From: Bacillota bacterium
GTDB lineage: Bacteria; Bacillota; Clostridia; Tissierellales; Sedimentibacteraceae
Length of the DNA stretch: 52,205 nucleotides
Reading direction: 5' to 3'
Assembly (NCBI GenBank): GCA_023386345.1
Contig: JAEWJT010000007.1
Coordinates: 1 to 52,205, forward strand
Part shown: positions 25,567 through 32,208 of the stretch, one piece after another
Position numbering within the stretch: the stretch's first letter is position 1
Layout: each line of letters begins with the position of its first letter
Program-made: the position numbers and the translations under genes
The notes under the pieces: generated by a model
The model's input: only the letters and a program-made list of their open reading frames with translations
Told to the model about the DNA's origin: nothing
Databases searched by the model: none

Positions 25567-26022
25567 ATGAAAATTACGAGCAAGGAATTTGGAGAATTTG
25601 AAGTTAAGGATGAGGATGTAATTAAATTTAATAGACCTATTTTTGGCTTTGAAGATAAGGATAGTTTTGTCATATTAAAAGAGTCTCCAGAAGATGATAT
25701 TATGTATCTGCAATCTATTGATGATGAAAATTTGCATTTTGTTATCATAGACCCTTATGCAGTATTATCAAAATATGAACCTCAATTATCTAGCGATGAC
25801 ATAGCTGCATTAGAAATAAAAAAAGCGGAAATATCCGAATTAAGGTATATGCTAATAGCAATAATAACTGAAAATATTGAAAATTCAGTAATTAATCTTA
25901 AAAATCCTATAGTTATAAATTCAAAAAACAAGCAGGCTATACAGGCTATGTTGGAAAATGAAGATTATATAATGAGATATCCTTTATTTTCAAAAGATAA
26001 GGCTGGTGGTTCCTCATGCTGA
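25567..26022 (+). CDS. fliW: Flagellar assembly factor FliW
   Basis: 151 residues; FGEFEVKDEDVIKFNRPIFG and DIMYLQSIDDENLHFVIIDP match FliW. FliW binds flagellin and, when free, CsrA, and so ties flagellin translation to filament assembly. ATG 25567 follows AAAGGAA. It overlaps csrA by seven bases, fitting their stoichiometric partnership. Confidence 0.93.
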   Translation: MKITSKEFGEFEVKDEDVIKFNRPIFGFEDKDSFVILKESPEDDIMYLQSIDDENLHFVIIDPYAVLSKYEPQLSSDDIAALEIKKAEISELRYMLIAIITENIENSVINLKNPIVINSKNKQAIQAMLENEDYIMRYPLFSKDKAGGSSC

Positions 26023-26249
26023 TAATTAAAAGAAAGAAAAATGAATCGATATTGATTGGGGATAATATAGAAATAATAATCTCAGAAATATCAGGAGATA
26101 AAGTAAAAGTCGCTATAAACGCTCCTAACGATGTTAGAATAATAAGAAAAGAAATAAAGGAAACCTCAGAATTTAACAAAAATGCAGTTGTTGATTTAAG
26201 CAAGGATAAATTAAAAGCATTAAAAGTAGGCTTAAAGAAAATTAAGTAA
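26016..26249 (+). CDS. csrA: Carbon storage regulator CsrA
   Basis: 77 residues. MLIIKRKKNESILIGDNIEI is the classic CsrA N-terminus; VKVAINAPNDVRIIRKEI follows. It is an RNA-binding repressor of flagellin translation, antagonised by FliW. ATG 26016 lies within the fliW end behind GGTGGTT. No flagellin gene follows in this window, unlike in Bacillus. Confidence 0.96.
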   Translation: MLIIKRKKNESILIGDNIEIIISEISGDKVKVAINAPNDVRIIRKEIKETSEFNKNAVVDLSKDKLKALKVGLKKIK

Positions 26250-26301
26250 AATACAGTAGAATTTATTATGCAAAAAATATTGTTTTAAATTAAAAAAATC
26301 C

Positions 26302-26330
26302 TTGACAGAATTACAATATTAATGTAAACT
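26302..26330 (+). promoter_or_regulatory. Sigma-A promoter for rplM-rpsI
   Basis: Perfect TTGACA (26302-26307), 17-base spacer, TAAACT (26325-26330). Transcription should start about 26337, giving a 120-base leader before rplM. Confidence 0.8.
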
Positions 26331-26335
26331 TGATA

Positions 26336-26416
26336 GGGTGACAGCGTGAATGAGGATTTGCGCACACAAGACGAGGGTTGTTAATAAAAAGCTACCAATG
26401 CCCCGGAAGCTTTTTT
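26336..26416 (+). promoter_or_regulatory. L13-leader-like RNA before rplM
   Basis: The transcribed stretch contains GGGTGACAGCGTGAATGAGG-type sequence, then GAGGGTTGTTAATAAA and a terminator-like hairpin AAAAAGCT (26386-26393) / AGCTTTTT (26408-26415) with loop CC/GG pairing. Firmicutes rplM genes commonly carry an L13 leader regulating the operon. I recognise the location and overall style; base-by-base match to the covariance model was not tested. Confidence 0.6.
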
Positions 26417-26456
26417 AACCATAGATTAAAAAAGGAAATTTATAGGAGGACCAAAT

Positions 26457-26885
26457 ATGAAAAGCTTCATTGCAAAACCTAATGAAGTAGAAAGAAAATG
26501 GTATGTAATAAATGCCGAGGGAAAAACATTAGGTAGATTATCAACAGAAGTTGCTACGCTTTTAAGAGGAAAGCATAAACCGACATATACACCACACGTT
26601 GACACAGGAGACCATGTTATAATAGTTAACTGTGAGAAAGTGGTTTTAACAGGAAAGAAATTAGACCAGAAGATGCACAGACATCACTCAGGTTATATGG
26701 GTGGAATGAAGGAAGTTCCTTACAGAAAATTCATGGCAGAAAGACCTGAGGAGGCTGTTTACCTTGCAGTAAAAGGAATGCTTCCACATAATAGATTAGG
26801 AAGACAAATGATCAAAAAACTTAGAACATACGCAGGACCTGAGCATGAAAACCAAGCTCAAAAACCTGAAGTATATGAGTTTTAA
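26457..26885 (+). CDS. rplM: Large ribosomal subunit protein L13
   Basis: 142 residues: MKSFIAKPNEVERKWYVINA, EGKTLGRLSTEVATLLRGKH, and VYLAVKGMLPHNRLGRQMIK. L13 is an early 50S assembly protein. ATG 26457 follows AGGAGG. Operon partner rpsI is 24 bases downstream. Confidence 0.97.
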   Translation: MKSFIAKPNEVERKWYVINAEGKTLGRLSTEVATLLRGKHKPTYTPHVDTGDHVIIVNCEKVVLTGKKLDQKMHRHHSGYMGGMKEVPYRKFMAERPEEAVYLAVKGMLPHNRLGRQMIKKLRTYAGPEHENQAQKPEVYEF

Positions 26886-26909
26886 TTTGGATGGGAGGAG
26901 AAATAGCTA

Positions 26910-27299
26910 ATGAAAGCACAATACATCGGTACTGGTAGAAGAAAAAAAGCAATCGCTAGAGTTAGATTAGTTCCAGGAACTGGAAAAGTTACTATAAATA
27001 AAAGAGATATTGAAAATTATTTCAACTATGAAACATTAAGAACTATGTTAAGAGAGCCTCTTATGATTACTGATACTTTAAGTCAATATGACGTATTAGT
27101 AAATGTTCATGGTGGTGGATATACAGGTCAAGCTGGTGCTATCCGTCATGGAATATCAAGAGCTTTGTTACAAGCAGATGCAGAGCTAAGACCAATACTT
27201 AAAAAAGCAGGTTTCTTAACAAGAGACCCAAGAATGAAAGAAAGAAAGAAATACGGTCTTAAAAAAGCAAGAAAAGCATCACAATTCAGCAAGAGATAA
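26910..27299 (+). CDS. rpsI: Small ribosomal subunit protein S9
   Basis: 129 residues: QYIGTGRRKKAIARVRLVPG, VHGGGYTGQAGAIRHGISRA and the basic C-terminus ending KARKASQFSKR, whose last Arg touches P-site tRNA. ATG 26910 follows GGGAGGAG. Confidence 0.97.
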   Translation: MKAQYIGTGRRKKAIARVRLVPGTGKVTINKRDIENYFNYETLRTMLREPLMITDTLSQYDVLVNVHGGGYTGQAGAIRHGISRALLQADAELRPILKKAGFLTRDPRMKERKKYGLKKARKASQFSKR

Positions 27300-27440
27300 C
27301 AGCGTCTTTTTACAAAAGCCGCTATGCAAATATATACCTTCGGTACATATTTGTGATTGCAAGCAAGACATTGTACATACAGTACAAATCTATATTGCTT
27401 ATACGAGCAGTTCCATAAACTGGAACTGCTCTAAAAATTT
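27300..27440 (+). terminator. Terminator of rplM-rpsI preceded by two further hairpins
   Basis: The best stem is GAGCAGTTCC (27405-27414) / GGAACTGCTC (27422-27431), ten perfect pairs with loop ATAAACT, followed by TAAAAATTTT. Before it lie a hairpin around CCTTCGG (CAAATATATACC ... GGTACATATTTG, one mismatch) and TTGTAC/GTACAA (27371-27376/27382-27387) nested in GCAA...TTGC. The last hairpin is the likely terminator; the other two are unexplained. Confidence 0.7.
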
Positions 27441-27449
27441 TAATATGAA

Positions 27450-27484
27450 AAAGTGTTTCCTTGGCACCCACTTTAAAAATCAAG
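27450..27484 (+). promoter_or_regulatory. PreQ1-I riboswitch-like aptamer upstream of queT
   Basis: P1 is AAAGTG (27450-27455) / CACTTT (27469-27474); the 13-base loop is TTTCCTTGGCACC; the tail is A-rich (TAAAAATCAAG). CTTG in the loop (27460-27463) pairs with CAAG in the tail (27481-27484), giving the H-type pseudoknot of preQ1-I. Downstream GGTGC (27494-27498) can pair with loop GCACC (27464-27468), and CTCC (27498-27501) with the GGAG of the queT ribosome binding site, suggesting control of translation. It sits just before a QueT gene, the expected partner. Confidence 0.75.
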
Positions 27485-27538
27485 AGTTATTTTGGTGCTC
27501 CGGAGATTATTTTATAATAATTGAGAAGGAGTTTTTTT

Positions 27539-28036
27539 ATGAAAAAAAACAATGCAAAATTTATTACACAAACAGCAGTAGTTGCTGCTTTATATGTAGC
27601 TTTAACTTTAAGCTTTAGCTGGATGGCATATGGAGCTATACAGTTTAGAATTGCGGAAATATTAGTTTTATTGGTGTTTATCGATAAAAAATATTTTCTT
27701 GGGTTAGTGCTTGGATGTGCTATTAGCAACGCATTTAGTCCACTTGGGATGATAGACGTTCTCGTAGGAACATTTGCAACGATAGTAGCTTTATTATTTA
27801 TAATGTTTATTAGAAAAACAATGGGGGATAATAAAAAATCTTTAATAATATCAAGCTTAGGTCCTGTTATATCAAATGCAGTATTTGTTGGTATACAGCT
27901 CACAATTCTTTTTAAAGAACTTCCATTTATAGTAAATGCTGCGTATGTAGCATTTGGGGAGTTTGTAGTTGTAACAGTTGCAGGTGTAATAATATTTTCA
28001 AAAATTAAAAGTTTATTAGAAAAAATTAGTAATTGA
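27539..28036 (+). CDS. queT: QueT-family queuosine precursor transporter (ECF S component)
   Basis: 165 residues from ATG 27539, behind AGAAGGAG; a TTG upstream in frame would overlap that site. Five to six hydrophobic helices; TQTAVVAALYVALTLSFSWM and AYGAIQFRIAEILVLLVF (with conserved FRIAE) and GCAISNAFSPLGMIDVLVGT are QueT/DUF988 features. It binds preQ1 or a relative at the membrane and would use the EcfA1-EcfA2-EcfT module encoded at 16.5-18.9 kb. A preQ1-I-like riboswitch lies upstream. Confidence 0.88.
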   Translation: MKKNNAKFITQTAVVAALYVALTLSFSWMAYGAIQFRIAEILVLLVFIDKKYFLGLVLGCAISNAFSPLGMIDVLVGTFATIVALLFIMFIRKTMGDNKKSLIISSLGPVISNAVFVGIQLTILFKELPFIVNAAYVAFGEFVVVTVAGVIIFSKIKSLLEKISN

Positions 28037-28061
28037 CAGATTGGAAAAAAAAGCTTAAAAT
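28033..28061 (+). promoter_or_regulatory. Sigma-A promoter for efp
   Basis: TTGACA (28033-28038) overlaps the queT stop; a 17-base spacer leads to TAAAAT (28056-28061). A perfect TATAAT (28061-28066) is 22 bases away from the same -35, so the first pair is preferred. Confidence 0.65.
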
Positions 28062-28123
28062 ATAATATGGAGAATAAACAGCTTTATGCTGGTTATAATA
28101 CAGAAAAGGAGGATGTACAGTAT

Positions 28124-28687
28124 ATGATTATAGCAAGTGATTTTAGAAATGGCGCTACGATGGTTTGGAATGATGGACTCTGGCAAATAGTAGATTTCCA
28201 GCATGTTAAACCGGGAAAGGGTGCAGCTTTTGTTAGAGCGACTATAAGAAATATTAAGACAGGTGCTACAAGGGTTGAAACATTTAATCCAACTGATAAA
28301 TTTCCAAAGGCTCATATAGAAACTAAAGAAATGCAATATTTATATAATGACGGTGAACTATATTACTTTATGGATCTTGAATCTTATGAACAAATTCCAC
28401 TTAATCGTGATCAGGTTGAAGAAGCAATGAAGTACATAAAGGAAAATGAAAATGCAGTTATGAGGTTTTACGATGGAAAGCCTTTTGAGGTGCAAGCACC
28501 AAACTTTGTTGAACTTTTAGTTACTGAAACAGAGCCTGGATTTAACGGCAATACTGCAACAGGAGCTAATAAGCCTGCAACACTTGAAACTGGAGCTATT
28601 GTAACTGTTCCACTATTCGTAGAAATAGGAGACAAATTAAAAATAGATACAAGAACAGGAGAATACCTGTCAAGAGTTAAAGAGTAA
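28124..28687 (+). CDS. efp: Elongation factor P
   Basis: 187 residues from ATG 28124 (MIIASDFRNGATMVWNDGLW), the family start, ten bases after AGGAGG; the upstream in-frame ATG at 28067 is rejected. The PGKGAAF loop carries the Lys that may be modified, and the C-terminal OB domain has TGEYLSRV. EF-P rescues ribosomes stalled at polyproline. Confidence 0.95.
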   Translation: MIIASDFRNGATMVWNDGLWQIVDFQHVKPGKGAAFVRATIRNIKTGATRVETFNPTDKFPKAHIETKEMQYLYNDGELYYFMDLESYEQIPLNRDQVEEAMKYIKENENAVMRFYDGKPFEVQAPNFVELLVTETEPGFNGNTATGANKPATLETGAIVTVPLFVEIGDKLKIDTRTGEYLSRVKE

Positions 28688-28727
28688 AGAAAACAGCTCA
28701 TAAAAAATAAAAATATGGAGGTATAAC

Positions 28728-29078
28728 ATGGATTTCTTATTTGAAAAAATTGCTTACGCTAAAGGTTTGGCAGAAGGATTAGACATAAAAGAGGATACAA
28801 AAGAAGGAAAAATGTTCAAAGCTTTAATCGACATTATGGAAGAAATGGCTGAAAGCATGGAAGAAATAGTTGAAGAGCAAGATGATGTAAATGAATATTT
28901 AGATTTACTAGATGAAGATTTATCAGTAGTTGAAGAAGAACTTTTCGGAGATGAAGATGAATTTGATGAAGATGACTTTGATTTCGATGATGATGATTTT
29001 GAATTTGATGAAGATGATGATCACGAATGTCAATGTGGCTGTGAACACGAACATGATTGCCACGACCAAGAAGATTAA
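28728..29078 (+). CDS. Acidic CD1247-like clostridial protein with a Cys/His-rich tail
   Basis: 116 residues. The N-terminal 35 (FEKIAYAKGLAEGLDIKEDT) match what I recall of the clostridial CD1247 N-terminal family. Then comes a Glu-rich helix and a run dominated by Asp/Glu/Phe (about 73-98), ending in CQCGCEHEHDCH, a possible metal-binding tail. Function unknown; in relatives the tail is often a zinc ribbon, so this one looks reduced. It has a good ribosome binding site and its own downstream terminator. Confidence 0.7.
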   Translation: MDFLFEKIAYAKGLAEGLDIKEDTKEGKMFKALIDIMEEMAESMEEIVEEQDDVNEYLDLLDEDLSVVEEELFGDEDEFDEDDFDFDDDDFEFDEDDDHECQCGCEHEHDCHDQED

Positions 29079-29130
29079 AAAGTGAAGTAAACATCACTCT
29101 TTGAAAGCATAACTTTATAGAGTAATAAGA

Positions 29131-29171
29131 AAATCTCAATTTTTATATACAAAAATTGAGATTTTTTTATG
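29131..29171 (+). terminator. Intrinsic terminator after the CD1247-like gene
   Basis: AAATCTCAATTTTT (29131-29144) and AAAAATTGAGATTT (29151-29164) form a perfect 14-bp stem with loop ATATAC and a following run of T's to 29169. Confidence 0.85.
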
Positions 29172-29210
29172 TAACAAAAAAAATTTAATTTTTTTGTTTA
29201 GCCACTTAAA

Positions 29211-29244
29211 TTTGACAAATTATTCATATGACTTGTTTTATAAT
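29211..29244 (+). promoter_or_regulatory. spoIIG promoter of Spo0A-activated sigma-A type
   Basis: TTGACA (29212-29217) and TATAAT (29239-29244) are both perfect but 21 bases apart, too far for unaided sigma-A. This abnormal spacing is characteristic of the Bacillus spoIIG promoter, which needs Spo0A. TTTGACA (29211-29217) differs from the reverse-complemented 0A box TTCGACA at one base and overlaps the -35, as in Bacillus. Confidence 0.65.
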
Positions 29245-29305
29245 ACTAAAAGTGAAACTAATTATGCTAATTACGAAGGTATTAGTATCGTACAAGGGGT
29301 TAAAG

Positions 29306-30196
29306 TTGGAATACTATATAGAATTTATTATATTTCAAGAATTTGTTGTTGATTTTATATTACTTTATATAACAGGTTCATTGTTTTATAAAAAGATAAA
29401 TTTCAAAAGAATAATATCAGCATCTATTGTGGGAATGGTATACAGCTTAGCCGTATATCTTGTAGATAGAGAATTTTTAAGCAATTTTATTGTGAAATTT
29501 TTTGTATCTGTACTTATGCTTACGATAGCTCATTCTCCTAAAGGCTTTTTAGGATATGTCAAATTTATATTATGCTTTTATACATTATCAGTATTAATCA
29601 TGGGAATAATAGTGTTATCATACTATTTTTTCAGTAGTAGATTGACTATAATTCTATTGTTTATAGCGATATTTATAGCATACTGGATATTTAAGCTTTT
29701 GCTTTACGAGATAAGAAAAGATAAGTCTGATAAAAATTACTTTAGGAATATAGTTATATGTCTTGATGGAAATAGTGTAGAGCTTGTAGGATTTATTGAT
29801 ACTGGCAATGAAATGCTGGATGCACTTAGCAAGCGGCCTGTTATAATTGCAGATATAAATTATATAAAGGATTTATTTAGATCAGATGTTTTTTATGAAA
29901 TAAAAAAGGCATATGAGAATAGCAGTGATTATTTGATTGATTTGATGTTTAGAAAACTGCATAACTATAATTTTCGTTTATTAAAATACAAAACGATAAA
30001 TAGTGCTGATGAATATATGATTGGGGTGATTCCGAGCAAAACAATTATAAAATACAAAGGAAATGAACGATGTGTTGATTGTATCATCGGTATATATCCG
30101 AAAGCATTGAGTGATGAAAATAAATTTCAAGCTTTACTTTATAAAAAAATACTTGATTGGGAAGGTGGAAGTGTTGATGCAGATGAATATTATTAG
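29306..30196 (+). CDS. spoIIGA: Pro-sigma-E processing protease SpoIIGA
   Basis: 296 residues from TTG 29306, six bases after AAGGGG; the open frame extends upstream into the promoter but that part has no ribosome binding site. Five hydrophobic N-terminal helices (about residues 5-135) are followed by an aspartic-protease domain with the active-site motif GFIDTGNEM (Asp near 165). It cleaves the pro-peptide of sigma-E in the mother-cell membrane. It overlaps sigE by 20 bases. Confidence 0.93.
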   Translation: MEYYIEFIIFQEFVVDFILLYITGSLFYKKINFKRIISASIVGMVYSLAVYLVDREFLSNFIVKFFVSVLMLTIAHSPKGFLGYVKFILCFYTLSVLIMGIIVLSYYFFSSRLTIILLFIAIFIAYWIFKLLLYEIRKDKSDKNYFRNIVICLDGNSVELVGFIDTGNEMLDALSKRPVIIADINYIKDLFRSDVFYEIKKAYENSSDYLIDLMFRKLHNYNFRLLKYKTINSADEYMIGVIPSKTIIKYKGNERCVDCIIGIYPKALSDENKFQALLYKKILDWEGGSVDADEYY

Positions 30197-30896
30197 AAAA
30201 TGGTACATAAGATTATATACTATATTAATAAAAAAACTAAGGCTTAGAAGAAAAGTGTTTTATATAGGAGGAAGCGATTCTCTTCCTCCACCATTGACAA
30301 CAGAAGAAGAAAAGGATTATTTATCACAAAAAGCTGATAATCCATCGGCTAAGTCAAAATTGATTGAGCATAATTTAAGATTAGTTGTGTACATAGCAAA
30401 AAAATTTGAGTCATCTGGCATAAATGTAGAGGATCTTATATCTATAGGCACAATAGGGCTTATAAAGGCCGTAAACACGTTTAAAATCGAGAGAAACATA
30501 AAGCTGGCTACATATGCCTCAAAGTGCATAGAAAATGAAATTTTGATGTATTTAAGGCGAATTTGCAAGATGAAATCTGAGATATCGCTTGACGAGCCTC
30601 TGAATATTGACTGGGACGGAAATGAACTGCTGCTTTCGGATATTTTGGGCACAGAAGAAGATATTATATTTAAGGATATGGAAAGTGAAGTAGACTTGAA
30701 TTTATTAGATGATTCTATCAAGAAACTTAATAAAAGAGAATTTACAATTATGAAGCTAAGATTTGGACTTATGGGGAGCAAGAGTTTTACACAAAAGGAA
30801 GTTGCTGATATGCTTGGTATTTCACAATCGTATATATCAAGGCTTGAGAAAAAAATATTAAAAAGGCTTAAAAAAGAGATTAGTAAGGCTGTATAA
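30177..30896 (+). CDS. sigE: Sporulation sigma factor sigma-E precursor
   Basis: 239 residues from ATG 30177, the exact Bacillus length. The N-terminal about 27 residues (MQMNIIRKWYIRLYTILIKK) form the amphipathic pro-sequence removed by SpoIIGA. Region 2: EHNLRLVVYIAKKFESSGIN and EDLISIGTIGLIKAVNTF; region 4: SFTQKEVADMLGISQSYISR. It drives early mother-cell genes. GGTGGAAG before the ATG is the ribosome binding site. Confidence 0.95.
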   Translation: MQMNIIRKWYIRLYTILIKKLRLRRKVFYIGGSDSLPPPLTTEEEKDYLSQKADNPSAKSKLIEHNLRLVVYIAKKFESSGINVEDLISIGTIGLIKAVNTFKIERNIKLATYASKCIENEILMYLRRICKMKSEISLDEPLNIDWDGNELLLSDILGTEEDIIFKDMESEVDLNLLDDSIKKLNKREFTIMKLRFGLMGSKSFTQKEVADMLGISQSYISRLEKKILKRLKKEISKAV

Positions 30897-30936
30897 GATT
30901 TTGCTAGATTTATTAGGAGAATTAAGGCTTGTTCAA

Positions 30937-30967
30937 TGTATAAAAGCATTTTATAGGGCAATAATTA
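30937..30967 (+). promoter_or_regulatory. Possible sigma-F/sigma-G promoter before sigG
   Basis: TGTATA (30937-30942) and GGCAATAATT-like sequence (from 30957) are 14-15 bases apart, near the forespore patterns (GYATA, then GGNNANANT). This 106-base gap between sigE and sigG has room for a separate promoter, as in Bacillus where sigG is transcribed in the forespore. Confidence 0.4.
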
Positions 30968-31002
30968 ACATGGGGGATAATTTAATTTAAAGGGGTAAAA
31001 CA

Positions 31003-31776
31003 ATGATTATAAACAAAGTAGAAATTTGTGGCGTCAATACATCACAATTGCCTAAAATTAAATCTTCTGATATGAGAGATATGATCAGAAAAATACAAGA
31101 GGGCGACACGGCAGTAAGAGATGAATTTATATTCGGTAATTTAAGACTTGTTTTGAGTGTAATTCAAAGGTTTAACTCCAGAAATGAGCCTGTTGACGAT
31201 TTATTTCAAATTGGATGTGTAGGACTGATAAAAGCAATAGATAATTTTGACCTTTCATTGGATGTAAAATTTTCTACCTATGCAGTTCCCATGATAATAG
31301 GCGAAATTAGAAGATATCTAAGAGATAATAATTCTATTAGAGTTAGTAGATCTATGAAGGATACTGCATATAAAGCTCTTCAAGTTCGAGAAAGGCTAAC
31401 CTTGCTTAAATCCTGTGAGCCAACGATAGAAGAGATAGCGAAGGAATTAAATATAGATAAGGAAGATGTAATCTTTGCACTTGAGTCTATACAAGAGCCT
31501 GTTTCATTGTTCGAGCCAATATACAATGATGGTGGAGATGCCTTGTATATTTTCGACCAGATAAAGGATGAAAAAAATTTAGATGACAAATGGGTTGAAA
31601 AAATGACATTGGAAGAAAGCATAAATGAGCTGACAGAACGTGAAAAGCAGATTGTTGATATGAGGTTTTATAAAGGAAAAACTCAGATGGAAGTAGCTGA
31701 TGAAATTGGGATATCTCAGGCACAGGTTTCAAGGTTAGAAAAATCAGCACTTTCACAGATTAGAAAGAGATTTTAA
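31003..31776 (+). CDS. sigG: Sporulation sigma factor sigma-G
   Basis: 257 residues. It begins MIINKVEICGVNTSQLPKIK, the SigG N-terminus; region 2 has GNLRLVLSVIQRF and DDLFQIGCVGLIKAIDNFDL; region 4 QMEVADEIGISQAQVSRLEK. It directs late forespore genes. ATG 31003 follows AAAGGGG. Confidence 0.95.
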   Translation: MIINKVEICGVNTSQLPKIKSSDMRDMIRKIQEGDTAVRDEFIFGNLRLVLSVIQRFNSRNEPVDDLFQIGCVGLIKAIDNFDLSLDVKFSTYAVPMIIGEIRRYLRDNNSIRVSRSMKDTAYKALQVRERLTLLKSCEPTIEEIAKELNIDKEDVIFALESIQEPVSLFEPIYNDGGDALYIFDQIKDEKNLDDKWVEKMTLEESINELTEREKQIVDMRFYKGKTQMEVADEIGISQAQVSRLEKSALSQIRKRF

Positions 31777-31815
31777 ATAAATTGAAATTTATTAATGGGA
31801 GGAATGTAAATTAAA

Positions 31816-32094
31816 ATGATTAGCTATTTGGAATTAATTGACAAGGATATAATTAATGTAAAGAATGGCGAAAACATAGGAAGATTTTCAGATATTGAGA
31901 TTGATATAAAAAAAGGAAAAGTAACAGCATTATATATAGAAGATAAAAATACTAAACTATTTAGCTTTTTTAATAAAGCAAAATCAATGGTAATTAATTG
32001 GGAAGAAATAGTAAAGATAGGTCTAGATGTCATAGTTGTAAATTATGAAAGCGACAATGTACGGATAGCTAAAGAAATAGCGAATGGAAATTGA
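31816..32094 (+). CDS. ylmC: YlmC/YmxH-family sporulation protein (PRC-barrel)
   Basis: 92 residues; MISYLELIDKDIINVKNGEN and GRFSDIEIDIKKGKVTALYI match the PRC-barrel YlmC/YmxH family commonly placed right after sigG. Molecular role is not known. GGGAGG precedes ATG 31816 and a strong terminator follows the stop. Confidence 0.85.
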   Translation: MISYLELIDKDIINVKNGENIGRFSDIEIDIKKGKVTALYIEDKNTKLFSFFNKAKSMVINWEEIVKIGLDVIVVNYESDNVRIAKEIANGN

Positions 32095-32097
32095 CAC

Positions 32098-32136
32098 TTA
32101 AAAAAGAAATTTTGTTTTTCAAAATTTCTTTTTTAA
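32098..32136 (+). terminator. Intrinsic terminator after ylmC
   Basis: A perfect 17-bp stem (32098-32114 with 32120-32136) around TTTTT; the right arm contains TTTCTTTTTT. It starts within four bases of the ylmC stop and may work in both directions. Confidence 0.85.
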
Positions 32137-32161
32137 TTATAAAGCTTTTTATTTGATTTTA

Positions 32162-32170
32162 TGGTATAAT
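32162..32170 (+). promoter_or_regulatory. Extended -10 promoter for the DNA methyltransferase gene
   Basis: TGGTATAAT gives the TGn extension plus a perfect TATAAT (32165-32170). No good -35 lies 17 bases upstream (AAGCTT), consistent with an extended -10 promoter. It lies between the ylmC terminator and ATG 32209. Confidence 0.55.
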
Positions 32171-32208
32171 TATAATAGTTGTTTTTATAATTAATGCAGG
32201 AGAAATTA

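Noticed and set aside
27456..27500. PreQ1-II (Lactobacillales type) aptamer
   Set aside because: The long CTTGG...CCAAG stem and the downstream CGCGG hairpin of that class are missing; the short P1 plus A-rich tail fits preQ1-I.
28061..28066. Perfect TATAAT as the efp -10
   Set aside because: It would be 22 bases from TTGACA; TAAAAT at 28056-28061 gives the normal 17.
28834..29139. Minus-strand 101-codon ORF rich in His and Leu
   Set aside because: It is the antisense shadow of the Asp/Glu-rich gene at 28728-29078: GAT/GAA codons read backwards give His, Ile and Leu. No ribosome binding site.
30317..30961. Minus-strand 214-codon ORF over sigE
   Set aside because: Ser/Ile/Phe-rich antisense of a clearly real sigma factor; no family match and no start signal.
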